A stretch of 64,000 nt of DNA from positions 1,960,001 to 2,024,000 of the forward strand of contig JAQPZY010001596.1 in NCBI GenBank assembly GCA_029931535.1, given 5' to 3'. Source of the stretch: Margaritifera margaritifera. Lineage: Eukaryota; Mollusca; Bivalvia; Unionida; Margaritiferidae. The notes under the pieces are model-generated. The model was given only the letters and a program-made list of their open reading frames with translations, did not search any database and was not told the DNA's origin. Of the stretch, positions 44,401-59,400 are shown one piece after another (position 1 is the first letter of the stretch; each line of letters starts with the position of its first letter). The position numbers and the translations under genes were made by a program.

Positions 44401-47400
44401 AGAAGTCTCCTGGTTGTAAAGCTCCGAACAGTATTCTGTCCATCTGTTCAGAATGTCTTGCTTTTCTGTCAGACTCTTACCAGCCTTGTCCTGAATTGTA
44501 TTAGATCTCCCCTGTTTCTCTGTTGTCAGGTCTTTCACCAACTGGTATGCCCTTTTACTGTCATTCTGGTTCAGGCTTTTCTCGACTTCATTGCATTGGT
44601 CCTCTAACCAGCTTTCTTTATGCTCTTCTTAATCCTGTTGTTAATCTCGTATTTTTTTTGCTCCTTCATGGTCTCCTCGCTTACTCCTCAGTTTTCTCCT
44701 CACATCGCAGAGGTCGAGGATATCTGCTGTGACCCAAGGCTTCTTTATTCTATGATGCTTGCTAAGGATCTCACCAGCTGTGTCTATTACTGCCTTGTTG
44801 AAGGTGATGATCAAGGAGTCTAAGTTTACTTCTTCATGTCCCAGAATTGTGAGTGGTGCAAATTTGCCGCCTATTGATGCTTCAAATGCTTGTGCCACAC
44901 TTGGATCTTTAAGTTTTTCAAGGTCAAACCTGATCCTAACTTGTCTTGGCTTATTGGTCTTCCTCAGACGAAGTTTGATAGTCATCATCAGCAAGTCATG
45001 GTCGCTTCCTATATCAGCTCCTGGGAAGCTACGTGTTCTGGCAATGTTTACGCTAGACCGGAAGCGCTTTCTCACCAAGATGTAGTCAATCTGGTTGTGA
45101 TGTTTTCCGTCTGGGCTGTGCCAAGTCCATCTTCTGGATAGTTTGCGGGGGCCAAGGGTGTTCTTTAGCACTAGGTTATTGTATGTGGCAAAAGTCCAGG
45201 AGCTTGAGTCATCTCTCATTGGTCTGCTTATTACAGTATGGACCACAGACTTCTCGCCAGTCTGCTTGTGCGTCTTCTCCTACCTTAGCATTCCAGTCTC
45301 CTTGAATAACCAGAATATCCTTCTTGGGTGTCTGGTCTATGAGAGTTTTAAGTTGGTCGTAGAACTCATCCAGTTCCTCGTCATCATGGTCAGATGTTGG
45401 GGCATAGATCTGTATGATAGTGATGTTAAAGGGAGATGCCCTCACGCGGATTGTAATCATCCTGTTAGACACTGGTGGACAACCCATGACTGCACTCAAA
45501 ATGTCCTTGTGTACCATAAACCCGACTCCATGTTCATGCTTGTTCTCATGCCCACTGAAGTAGATCCTGTGTCCGTCAACTGTTGATCTCTCTCCGAAAT
45601 TTTTCCAGCGCATCTTACAGAGTCCAAGGATGTGCCATTGGTATCTTCCCATATCATGGGTTAGCTCCTTGAGTTTCGCTGCTGGTCTTAATGTCCTGAC
45701 ATTCCATGTTCCAATGGTGATGTTATGTCTTGCCCGTACTTTGATGGTAGTTGCACTAGTAGCATACTTGTCACCTCCGTCCTGGTGTCCAGCGGATGGC
45801 ACTGTCATTGGTAACCCGGGCTGCGACCGATCTGGTATGTGAAATCTATTTATTGTCATTTCATCATCATTGACGTATCATGGGCCGTTTCAACCTGGCG
45901 GTGCCCATCCCTCGCCAGGCTGTAGACCACAGCCGATATCCATGTTACTGTATGGTTCGCCCTGGTCTCGAACATGTGGCCGTTAAGTTCATCTTTGGAA
46001 CCCTTCCGCCCTGGCCGTTGACTTCAACTTGGAAGACTTCCACCCAGTGATGTCATGTTACCACCACCCTATTTCTCCCATAGGTAGGAAGACTTGTGGA
46101 GGCAGGAGTGTCTTAAACCTTCTCTTGCAAGTTTTTTATCTTGCCCACTGCCTGTCCAGCCCAAGGAAGTTCTTAGTATTGAGCGTCAAACGAGGTAGCT
46201 CTTGGTGCCATTTTTCATTTTTTTTTTTTTTTACAATAGCTTGGCTGGGATTTGAACCCGGGACCTCTTGCATACAAAGCTGATGCTCTAACCACTGGAA
46301 TATTGGAGCTGGTCCATGTTTAGTACAACCCAAAATGGCAGACAAAAAACGTGCCTGTAAACCACTTTCCTGGATGTAATCAACCCAGTATATGACAAGT
46401 GACAGTGTTCATGAAATATGTAGAAAATACAGTAAAACCTGTACTGAGAGACCACCCCTTCTGTTCTACTCACAAAAAGTGGTTGCTTAAGGCAGATGAT
46501 TGCTAATAACAGGTCTGTGCAGTAGTGCCAGTTTTCGAAATTGAAATTCAATTCAATTTAAGAGAAAAAATACCAATGATTAATTGTCATATATTTTTTT
46601 CTTTATAGTTATTGTTAAAATAGTGCATGCATTCATATAAAAAAATTATATAGTACTAAAATTACATCAATTATAAACATAATTTTTATTTCAATTTCAT
46701 ATGTAATCTGTTGGTATTATGGTATATGAATTGGAGTTAACTATAAGGTGACACTCACTTATTCTGTCCATAAAATGTAAAGTTAGCTATGATAACACTT
46801 ACTCAATAAATTACTCAGTCAATTCATGCAAACTGTTGTGGGTAAAGACTGGGGTGGGTGGGTGTGATGAAGTAGGATTGGGTGTCAGCTGATTACAGGA
46901 TTAGCCATGTTAGAATGGCCACATACATACTTTTTTTTTACCTTCTTCAAAACTGTTAATGTTGGACCAGATGTCAGTATTAAAATGAATAACTACAAAC
47001 ACAGATGGGACTTTTGCGAACTACTGATAGACATGTGTCTAGATCAACATGTCCGGTAATGGTGGTGGTGACGGTGGTGTTGTCATCTATATTAAGATTT
47101 TTGTGTCAAAGATTTTGAAGTCAGGTCATCCTTTAAATGTTCTGTGTTTGCTGTCCTCACATTGACCCATCAAAATTGCTGTGACTTTTTTCCCCACAGT
47201 TCTGGGGGACTTTTGAGCAAACAAAACCCCATCTACCTACCTACCCAATACAAAAACTTTAGGACTGGGGAACAGCAAACTGAGGATATTAAAGGATGAC
47301 CTCAAATACATGGTGGATACAACAAAGAATATTTTCCAGGCAGAGCTCTCCAAAGTGAGAAACATGACTTTTAGTACATTCAGTTTTGGCTCCTGGGTTC

Positions 47401-50400
47401 TCAGTTTTTCAGATTGAATCTATATTTTTCTTTATACTGGACTCACAGTTTTTGGAGGAAAGTAGAATTGTAGTCTCATGTTCAGAAAGCTATGACTGTT
47501 ATGTTGTCTCACTTGTGAATCGTGAGACATAACTTTTCTGGCAGTGACAGTGGTGGTGGCGGCATCAATGTTAGGATTTTGTGCTAGTTTTTGAAAGTCA
47601 TAAATCTTCCTCTATTGCAGTACTCAACTAGAACTTTGATATAATATTACTGTATGCGTAAAGATCGTTCTTTATTATCTAATGTGTTTTGTCTTACCTG
47701 CAACAACAACATCAACAATGTTAATCTTAAGATTCTGTGTTAAGGTTTTTGAAATTTACATGTCTTCTAATTCATTGACATTATTTAACTGCAAATTTAG
47801 TAAAATATTACTGTATGTCTAACTTTTGTATTGTGATAGGCCTGAAGTCCCTGTTTTGCCAGCCTAAGTAGAATCATTACACCGTTTACAAGCAGGACAC
47901 TATGTTTCACGTAATGATTGTCTTTTTATCATCTTCTTTACATCACATGACCAATACTGTTTTGAAAGCCAAACCCTTCTTAAGGAATTGTGTTGATTAA
48001 ACTGTATTATAAAATTTCATCTTTTAAAAAGATTTTGCTTGGTTTTGTTCCCCTTTTTTCAGTGCACTGGGTACAAAAGTAAATTAGCGAAGCTGAAGGA
48101 GGGTGGTGTTGTTATATCACCGCAGGAAAAAGAACGGGTAAGTGATATTTCTTCTGAAAGTGCACAATACAGACCAGTAAGCACATCGTGAACAGAGTTT
48201 GTTATATTGGGAAATTTGACATCATTCTTTAATAAGCATATACACCTTTCCCTCGAAAACTCGTGCCTGGATAACTTGCTAACCCGCTTATAATGTGGGG
48301 TCAGGTGTGGATCCTATTTTTTATCTTCTAGAAAATACCAAAAGATATGTCCCCTATTTGTTGAACGTGAAGAAAATTGCGATCAAAATTGGTAAATGAA
48401 ACTTTGATATATTGCTCGTTTTATAGTTGAAAACAGTGGTTAGTGCCCAGAAATGTTATAAAAAATTATGAAATTTGTAACCTTTGATTAAAATTGTATA
48501 TTCAGTTAAATTTTCCTTATAAAAAAAACACCAAAAACAAAAACAATTCTCAGTACACTGTAAATTACAATATATGGCAGAATATCGATCAATTAAGATT
48601 TCACCAATACCTACTGGTGGCAATACTGTAAGAAATAAATACCAATTAAATAAGTTTTTTAAAGTGAAATTCATGTTTCTTTTATCTTTTAATTTGGTTT
48701 CAGTGTAATCATCTTTGATGCGATGTGCCCTCTTGTATTCAACTGTGAAAAGTGTCAATCGACCATCACAGTGATGACAGTGGGCGTTTCCATGATAACC
48801 TAATTAAGTACCGACTGTGTTTTGATCTCCAACTTGCAGAAGTGTTGGTTGCATTGTTACAGTCCATTAAAAGTTGACCTGCATTGTATTATCATGTTAA
48901 TTAGTCTTTTGTATCAAATCAAGTAAAGCAGGTAGATTAAAAAAGTTAAAAGGCATGCAAATCCTACCTGCATAAGAGCTAGCAGTCATGGAAGTGTGTT
49001 AAGTCAACTCATTTTAGTTGACTAATCGAACATTGAGAATACTCTTAAGTACATTTAACATAATTAAAGTATCTCACATTAATCAGTGGTTTATCATACT
49101 CTTTCGCAAATGTGATCAATGATAGCAAAGGAACCAAGTGAAAGGCGTATTAGGTGCATGGAAAAGCTTAGTATGGGTTTCATTATTGAGAAGCGAGTTT
49201 CAAAATGTATAGTGAACTTAAAATTTCCAAATTGTCACTCAGAGGTTTACTCAAGGATTAGCAGAAATTTTGCTATAACTTGCAAAGAAATGACAGTGTC
49301 AGTATTTTACCAATATAACAATTAAAAAATTGAGTTTTGACGTTGTTTCTCTTAATAAATGTCACAGTTTAAAAAAAAAAGAATCTTGTTCTATTCTGAA
49401 GCTTCAGTAACACTAGAATGTATTCACATTCACATGCAAAAAGAAGTAATGTAATACAGTGTTTTCGCTGGTACACATGTGATGTGTGTTGAAATCCCTT
49501 GGGGTAATGTTTTAAACGATCTTTGGAGATTAGATATATTGAAAATAAAGGTAATTTGATACAGAAATGTGAAGACCTGCAATAGAAAAAAATATTTATT
49601 GACAATTATTCTCAATGTGACTATTAAACGAGTGTTCAACCACTTACCTCCCCCCCCCCCCCCCACTTCTTACGGTTGATGTTCATCCCTTAATTTTTCA
49701 GAGGTCCCTGGGAAACTTGCACCCTCAATTATGACGCTATCTATATTTTTGGACCCTGTTGTGCATGAGTTGTCGAGGGGGAGGTGCATCATGATAGAGT
49801 TTATCATATGGGTAAATTTCAAGTCTTCCTTTAAAAGACTTTTTTATTTGTTATTTTTGAAGCTTGCATGATTGATTTTCTCAGTTATATAATCTCACCA
49901 GTGACAGCATGGTGATACATAGTTATGTCTTTTCTGGCAGTGATTCAGGCAATGTCTTCAATGTTAGGATTCTGTATTTAAGTTTTGTATTAATGTTTTT
50001 GTGGTAATGTTTTGCAAGTTAGACATGGGGTAGGAGTGGGGGTGGTGGAAAGGATACATCATTACATGGGCAAAATGTTCCTGGTCCTCCAGATTTGCTT
50101 TTCATAAGCTTGTAGAACTTTGAACTGGTCACAAAGGACTATTTATTTACATTTTTTTTGTTTTTTGACTTGACCAGAAAGTTATTGATGTCAGATCAGT
50201 GGGCAGGCGCTAATTTTGTTTGCAGCTTGGGTTGATGGTGAGACATTGGTTTCAGCTGAAGTCTGTCATCATTTAGCATATATGTGGATCATATTACCTC
50301 CACAGTGTTACATCCTTGTGGTATCGACTTTATCTCAACACTCTCATTGCCAGTGTCTGACTGTGTCTTGTGAATTGATAGAAATTGTTGTGTCATCCAC

Positions 50401-53400
50401 TTTTAAAACTTTGAAAACTCATAGACTCTTACGTGCTGTGCAAGCACAACATGAGTAATAGGAGTATATATTAGGAATTATATAATGGAGAGACAAACTA
50501 TGTAGTCACAGTTTTAATGACGAGTGGAAAAATGCGCCAATGTTTATTAAAAGATTTGGGTTATTACTTGAAAATAAATGTTGATAGCATTTTGTCTGAG
50601 TATATTTGAGGTATAAACTTGTATGTACTGCATAAAAATGACATCATATACGTTAGAAATAAATTTTGATTCTGCAGCATGTCCTCTTGTTTTTCTTAGT
50701 TACAATTAGTTCCACTGCCTGCAAAAGTATCATCTCCCCAATCACCTATTAAGCTATGCCAAGAAGAGAATGGATCAGAACTTTAAACCATTGTGCACAT
50801 GTACAGACCAGCCCAAATAATGTCACAAATGTACACAGACACACACATAGATGGACAAGATCACATAATCCCCACATTTTCATAAATAAAAGTGCAGACA
50901 TAATAAAGATTAAACATATATCTTATATTTTTTAGAGTTTGAAACTACTACGTAATTTAATCTAAGTCAACATAACACTTTGTGCTGAATATATAGTATG
51001 TGCAAATTTTTTTTTTTCTTCAGGTTTATGCTGCAAGGCAAAAATATGTGAAAGAGTGGAGGAAAAGAAAAAGAATTGTAAGTTTTCCTGCTATGATTCT
51101 TTTTTGAACCGATTTGTTAATCCTCATTTCTCATAAATTAGAACAGAAGATACATAAAATGTGTCAAGATTAAGGGGTTTTACAGTATACTGTATCAGAG
51201 AGAGTTTAAGGAAAAGCAACCTCAACATCTGGTCAGATAATTTCCTCATAGACATGCCCTCAATAATTTGAAAGCAATGATCTTTATAATAGTTGTAAAA
51301 CTATTTATCAGGGCTCAAATTTCATGCTTGCATACATGCAGAATGCAAGTTAATTGTGGAAAATGCAAGTTGAGATTGCAAGCTTTTGCATCTTTTTGCA
51401 AGTTCTAAATTTTTAGGTAATGTAAAGGAAATCATTAATAAAACTCATTCAAGTATGTAATTTCAGCAATGTACACATGCATAATTCCAAAATGTAAAAT
51501 GAAGGTTGCTTTGGCATTGATTCCTTTACTGTGAGATCATCAGTTTAGCAAATAGCTTTATGCTGTGTTCATAAACATACCTACTGATAATACATAGTAT
51601 ACTAGGCACAACCACTATATTTTCAATATGAAGCAGGATATCTCTTTCATTCCCAACCATTTTATTCAAAAATATGGAAATATTTCTCCAATATTATCTT
51701 TGTTTAGGTAAAATATGTTACTGTGTCTCTCATATGACTTGCTCTGCTAATATTTTTGTAGGACAGCTGAATTGCAGATGTCACATATTATCCTGACTAT
51801 CCTCAAAAAATGAAATGGTTGTCCCTAATATGTTTTTGTTCAGACTGGTGAGGCATATTGTTTATGAACCTCTCATGGTACAAAAATACAGACTTTAATG
51901 TGTGTGATCTTGGTTAGTCATAGTGACATTAATGCATTGTGCATCATCAAAAACCAAATGTTTAAGACAAAAAATGTGACCATTTTTGAAAATGCGTCAG
52001 TTTTGGTTGTACGAAGATTCAGCAGTTGTTAATAGTTGCGGAAAAAATTCCAATCTTTGATGGTTCTTGGAGGAAAGAAAACTGTATTTATAGCTCTTCA
52101 TTCAAGCATTGGGTATCTTGTAGTTATATTCATGCTAATTTCTACTAGTTCTTTTTGATTTGGTCAGATTGTATCAGGGGATTTTTTCAGTCCTTTTTTT
52201 AAACCTTTGTAAAAAGTTATTAATCTGTATTAACAATTTATGTTGGTTTAAGGTCTGCCATGACAACTTTAATATTGAGGTCATACTTTCCTTTGTGTAG
52301 TCATAATTGAGAGTAACAAATTTGACTTTAACAATATTTTTCATCATGTTAAAATGTGAAATTAAAAACATGACCAGTTTTGTTTGGACTGTTAATTAAA
52401 CCAGTGTTTGTGATGAATATTTGTGGTAGATTCAGTACCGGTTATTGCCACCTTGAAAAATTGATCATTTACTCACAACTATGATTAGTAGATTCTCTTT
52501 GTACTTGACTTTAATGAAAATATAACATTTTCTGATTATTTTAACCTGAATTTATATGGAATTCAAATTCATGTCTATATAGGTGTTAAGAAATATGATA
52601 TGAAAGGGTGTAATTTTACTTATTTAAAATAGGTGATATGGGACATTTAAGGAGTAGAAGATCTTTCAGTATCTTGAAAACAGCACACTTCAATGTATGT
52701 AGTACCATAATTTGTACAACGGGCACATGTTTTGTCAGGCTGGGTCAGTGGATACAATTATGAAAACAAACTTGACATGCAGATCATCTCAAGTAAAGGC
52801 AAAATTAAAGATGCAACTCAAGTTATAAGAATAGCTGCCAATAAATATTCATCATTTATCTCGGTGATATATGATTGCTGATTTCAATTTTATTTGGAAA
52901 AAGGTAAAAGCAGCACACCTTTTCAATAAAAGTTTAATAGAAATTTACAGTCGTGTAGCATCAGACAGTAATTACTGATTGATGTTTATGGAAGGTCAAA
53001 TTAATACAACATGTATATATTACATTCCACTTGTATAGCATAGTTAATACATTCTGTATTATATTTTAATAAGCTAAGGAAATTATTTAAATGAACAGTG
53101 TTCTAAAAAATCAAAATAATGTGATAAAAGGAAAATCCTGATTCAGTGTTGCATGGATCAAGTTATTGTCATGGATAAAACTATTCCACATTATTCAAGA
53201 GACAACAGAAAAACTCGGTGTCATCTTTGCCGAGGATACCATCTTCATGTTCATGCATTCCAACACAGGATTCGTGGTACCATTGTGGACACTTGTCATA
53301 TTGAACCTACAGTGTTTGCTTTGTCTTGTCTCAATCATTGTCATCACAGACTCCTCTACAGGTGGGTCAACAGACTTGCATTCACCACATATATCATAAC

Positions 53401-56400
53401 AGTAGCTCGATTTCTTTTTCTTTCCTTATGAAGATTTTATGGATTTCTTTTCCTGTTTTTTTCAGCTTATCTAAGTAATTCTGTGCTTTCTTCTCAAATC
53501 ACTCTTTATGTATCCTTCTCTCAGTTGTTGCCTTTTCTTCTCCTCTGTTGCCTTTTCCTCTAACTTCATGTAGAAATTATCACATGTTAGAACTAGATTC
53601 TAACACCAGTTTTGGTCCTGTAACTTGAGGTTTAGCTGGCACTGTTGGGAAGATATTTGATAGGTGAGGTGGTATCAACCCATCTGCTTCTAAAGGATTT
53701 CCTCCATGGTAACTTTCACAGGTTGTACATACTGATTTTGATGCCTGTTTTTCTTTTTCATGTGACGATTTTTCAGATGTGGATGGGACAGCTGCTGGAA
53801 TGGGTTGATCATTCACCATTTTAAAGTGACTTATAGCTAGCTGGGTTTTGTTAATTGCATCAGGATTCCATGGCTGAATGACAGTTTTTCTGAAGGCTTC
53901 TTTGATCTGAGAAGGGCAAAAATAATAACTTGCTTAGGAGAATACTGGGGCGAAACTTGGCCTTGTTTAACACTTGATGTTGATGTAACAAAGTTTGACT
54001 GCAATGGAAGAGAATTTTTCTTTGAGTGGACCCATGATATGGACATCCAATGGTTGTAAAATGGGGGATGTGTGTGGTGGCAGCCCCAACAGTTAACTGT
54101 GGTTTTCTTGTACAAGCTTAATTACATCTAAGCTTGTGTGGTTGTCATGAGTCTCCATGATAAGTAGCACCAATCAAGGTGAGCCACAATAATGCAAGAA
54201 AATTTCTTTAAACCATTGAGTGAAGAGTGTACTATCCATGTACACAATCACTGAGTATCCAAACAACCAGGAACACTCTCTTTGCATGCCTTATGGGGTA
54301 AACACCTGTCAAAAATTACAAAGGAAAGAAGAACTCTTCCACTGGTGGACATGCATAAATATGTTGTTTTGTGACCTGATGCTATAACGGATTGTTGGTA
54401 ACTGTGGTGTCCTTTCATTCCAATTACTCTACTTCTTTTTTATTTTCCACTGAATTCTGTCTCATCAAAATTGAAAATCTGCCCTGGCTTGTCTTGTAAT
54501 CCCAGTCTGTTTAGCATGTCCTGAAGGAGAGTGAAGTATTGGTTCATCACATTGATATTTGCCATGCTATTTCTGCTTCAGTCCTGATGCTCAGCCTGAT
54601 TCTCAGATAGTTCAGAATGTCTCTCAAAAAGTTGTGAAACCATTTGTCACTGGGACCTTTGTTCATGTTGAAAAGACAAGGACATCCATTATTCTTCAAG
54701 ATGGTAATAACATTGTCGTGCAATTTTTCGTGTCATAGGGAAGCCTTGTGCAGAAAATTTAATACAATTGACAATGGATGACTCTTCAGTTGCTTTTAAA
54801 ATGGAAGATGATCCAGGGATATTTTCATGTATGTTCCCCTTCACATGGTCAGCCACAGTTTTCTGAGGGACTTTGAACTCCCTTGAGGCTTGTGAAATTT
54901 TTATTTTTGTTGTTTCACAGCTGAAACTGCAAATTGAAGGTCTTCTGTTCTATACCTCTTTGACATATAAAAAAAAATACATTTTGATTCCATACTATTT
55001 TGTTATTTTACTTTTTTATTTCCTGTTTTTGATAATATTTGTCAGAAATAAGTTTATTTTTAAAAATTCACTTGCATTGGCATTTTTCCCACTGCTTGTA
55101 TTGCCTTAAGTATCTTTAAAACAAATTTCACCCTTTCTCTCTTTCTCTGCAGTTCTCTGTCTTCAATGAATTGACTAAATTGTTACAACAAATATAATAA
55201 AGCACACAAGTCTATAGGATTTATGATGTCAGTTTAGCCTGGAGTAAAACCCCATAAAATAATGTACTGAGAAAACCTCTTAAAGATGCACAATTACTGT
55301 GAGAATAAGAATTAATTGGACAGCTTAATTGCATTTGAATTCTGTATCTCTCATTTTGTTGCCTATTTCTATACACATGCATTTTTTGATCATCAACATA
55401 AATGTAAATAAAATATATATGTATTTTAAGTACAATTATTTAGCAAAGTTTGTTAATGGAACCCTTGTGAAATATGTAATAAATCTTTTTGTATATCCTG
55501 AAATAATTCTTGGTTGCTCTTGTGTCAATAGTAATGGTATACACTTTTCCATTGAAGGGGCAACACTTGTTCTTACAGCTGGCATTTCTAAAAGAGTTAT
55601 ACCCCATTTATGGAGTTAAAATAATCTAAAAGAGTTATTCCCCATTCATGGAGTTAAAAATAATAAATACTCCCATTTTTCAGCACATGATAGGCTATAC
55701 ATAGTGGCTAGTATATTTGGTGGAGGAAGGAGTCTGGAGATGCTGTGCATGCTAGCAAAGTCATGTAGATAGCATTTGAAACTGTACAGGAGATGATTGC
55801 TTATGTCATGATGAAGGATTTATATATTGTGTTCCAGGTGTGGAAAAGAATGGTTTTATGACGTTGTTTTTGTTGACCCATTTATGCTAATAGTGCCACG
55901 TGACTTCCCGCAAAAGTACATTGGGTGTTAGGGGCTAAATTGGGGTTTATAGACTTTTTCTTCACTTTAACAACTTACCTAATGCTTATATTTGCTCAGG
56001 CTTGTCATCTACAAACACTTTTCTTATTTTCTAAACAGGAAACAAAACTTTGTATGCACTAGTGAGTTACTAGTCCAATCTTGACAATTATTATGCAGCA
56101 CAAATTGGTCTTCAGCCAGTATATCCATATATCTGTATGGTAAAGTTTTGTATTTAGGTCAGTTTTCAGACACTGTGGTGAAGCATTAATGTTCCATGAA
56201 TATATTTCTATTTGTCTTTTTTCAGTCTAACGATATCCTTGATGCTGTGCTAGAGGGTTATCCTAAGTCCAAAAAAGAACTTTATGTAAGTTAAACTTTG
56301 TAAATTCTGTTTCTGTGTGTGGTATAATATAATGTGAATTCATTTATTTTCAGTATATCAATTCTTGTTTTTCAGTCTTAAACTTGTGGTCCTATTGTTT

Positions 56401-59400
56401 CCACATAAGTATATTGTCAGGGATTTCAATAGAATCTGGCAGCCGACAATTTTTAGCCATATATTTGTACAGAAATCTCTGCTTACAGTTCCAGAATTTT
56501 AAAAAAAAGTTCATTTAAAAAAGCTTTTTAACACATTGCCATATTTTGTCGGAGATGATTCATCCAGTTAAAATGGCATCTTCATCCATTTGATGCAAAT
56601 TGGTCTAAGCATAGAAGATGCTTTTTCTGATTCAGCATCATCGAAAGCACTTGCTTGACACATGATTCAGTCATTGTCAAAGAAAACCATAAATGTTCGG
56701 TCTCTTTCATTTCATGCCCAGTTGATCATGATCAGGAGTGGTGATCATGTGCAAATAAATAATCGAGGAAAGCACATGCTTGACTTTATCAAAATAAAAG
56801 TTCAAAATTTTGTTTTAACAAATTACGACAGAATTTTATCAATTATGCTGTATGGAGGGGACAGCTAGTGGACATTTATTGATACAATATATAAGTGATA
56901 GCAGTTAATTTGACATGTCAAACATTTTTATTACAGTTTGACCTAAATACAACATACAGAAACACATGACGAACATAAAAGACAACATGAATACAATACA
57001 CAAATTGTGACATATATGAAACATGTATTGAACGTTATTCTGCTGCCTTCAATTCTTTCAGAAACAAATCTGTAATTTATTTATAATTTGTAATAATTTC
57101 AGCACATATACAGTATTATAATGTAGGCCTACAGTATCTTCAACCCAGGGCTTTATCCACCCCACAATACATCATCATAAGTTGATTAATTTTATTGTTG
57201 ATTTTAGTTTGTGTATTATTATAAAACCTTAAGTTTGCTTTATTTCCTTCCTAGCAACTTGCATTTTCCCATGCTTCTTTTTCAACACCGTTTTATCGAT
57301 TTCTTATCAGCTAAGCAATTAAGAGATATTCATTTCATTCAAAGCACTATGAACATAATGCAGTGGTTCAGTATTAGTATCAGTGAACCTGATAATGATA
57401 AATGCTTTTCATAAATAACAGGATGGAACTTATAAGATCATCAGGTAAAAAAAACCCCAGAGAGATCTGAATTATCAATATGAATTGTATACAAAATTCT
57501 ATAATACAAAAAAAACACATATTTAAAAAAAAAAATTCACATTTCTCTCTCAAGGAAAGATAGTCAAACTTGGGTTGATACACCAATACTATTTCAGCAG
57601 GGAAGGAGGGTTGGGTGGGTGGTATAACCCTCCCAGCAGTGGTGTTGCTGCCTGTGTGCATGGGCATCCATACATATGTCCACACCCTAGATCAGCGGTT
57701 TCCAACCTTAGGTTGAGACTCATATCAGGTTGCGGAGGGTCCTCAGTAGGGTCGCGAAGGGTCATCAGAAGAAATTATATCATAAGCCTGAGGGTTGTGA
57801 GGTCCTGTTGGCGGCCAATTTAGGGTCGCATCAAAAAAAGGTTGGGAACCAATGTCCTAGATAAAGGGCAATGTTCAAGTTTTTTACGTTAAGCTCAATG
57901 TTAAAGTTTTTTACTTCCTAGCGAAACTAAAAGCAGGCTCAACAAAAAGGGGGTCTCTTGTTTAATAAAACACAATGACAGGTATCCAGGTAGCACTATA
58001 ACAGTTCAAGTTTTCATATGCATGTAAGCAAATATACATAAGGAATTCAGCATATTAAAAAAAAAAGTTCAGTGATATCTGTCTACAAGGGAGATTCAAT
58101 GAACAACACATTTTGTCCTGAATGGACAGGTGTCCTTTATTTTCCCACCTGCATTAGCCTGATCAGACAGAGATATCATTTTTCGGGCAGCAACATCAGA
58201 CCTGCCAACCATTACAATTTGACCATAAGTCTTACTGAAATTACTCATAATTATGGACTTGAATAATAGTAAATGTACAAAAATACAATAGTTACAGTTA
58301 AATCTGGATATTGGCTTGTCCAGATTTGGTCTGGATCCAAGATTTTTATATTAGATTCAGTGGAATTGGTCAGGGAATCAGAATAACATTACAGGAGTTC
58401 TTAGGATGCTTAATCAGTCCATGTTTTTCATGCAAAATGCCTGCATGATCAAGCTTTTGATTATAGCATAATCTGACAATGTCTAACAAACGAAAATATA
58501 TTGATGGCAAAAGGAACAATCAGCCTCTTAAAAAATTCAAACAAACATCACAGAAGTATAAAAAGGAATATTTAGATTATTGGAAACAAAGCAGGAAAGG
58601 CAACAATTATCCTGGGTACGTTTATTGGACGTGTCGATTTGTGTCTTGCTCATGGCGGGAGAAATGATAATTACTGTACTGCAGCCACGTCAAATAGAAA
58701 AAAAAGCAACAAGGTTTATTTCAACTTGAGAAATCTAGCGAGAAGCCATTGACCTCCATGGAGTTTGGAACTGCAGTTTCTGAAACTAAACTGGAGGTCA
58801 CTAAAGTCCAAGTCCTGGACAGAAGCCGGTATTGAAATTCCGAATGATTTAGTAGATGATTACGATAATGTAATACCTTTTGAAATGATAAAAAAAAAAA
58901 TCGATGCGATGATTTTGTGAAATACTTCTCCTTAATATCCAAAATTCCAAAATCATGGAAAGATGCTATCAAAAACCATTAAGTACATAATAATTTTGAT
59001 AAGCAGGAGAATAAAATAATGAACTTGCAAAAACAAAAATCACTGAAGTTTGTTTACAAAGATCTTTTAAAAAAGGCAAAAAGGCAACACACTGCTAAGC
59101 AAGAAACTTGGATGCAAGTATTAAATAAAAGTGTAAGTAGTGAGGAGTTGTCTGAGATTTATAGCTGGGCAAAATTTTGTACTAAGGATACAAAGTTGAT
59201 CTCTTTTAACTTTAAATTAATCCATAAAAAAATTTTTACTAATAATTTTTTGAAAAGAATTAACATATTAGATGACGACAAATGTACTTTCTGCAAGAGT
59301 GAGAACGAAAGTATTGAAAATCTTCTCTATGATTGCAATATTACTTCAAAGTTTTGTACTGTTTTAGTAAACATTTTGCACCATCTTGCCCAAATATTGT

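Noticed and set aside
42797..45842. Several + strand frames across the LINE
   Set aside because: All are mirrors of the reverse-strand endonuclease and reverse transcriptase.
46431..46510. A stretch resembling a MITE end (AGTAAAACCTGTACTGAGAG)
   Set aside because: No inverted partner or target duplication could be found; similar wording at 20697 and 60400 is too weak to pair.
53153..53431. + strand frames of 92 and 77 residues
   Set aside because: They are shadows of the reverse-strand zinc-finger end of the pogo-like transposase.
56041..56064. Acceptor-like CTAAACAG with a short frame in intron 7
   Set aside because: The frame closes after seven codons and no poly(A) signal follows.
57255..57317. 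An in-frame short terminal exon candidate in intron 8 after a good acceptor (CTTCCTAG)
   Set aside because: Only 20 codons and no AATAAA close behind, so it looks like a chance match, unlike the two candidates reported.
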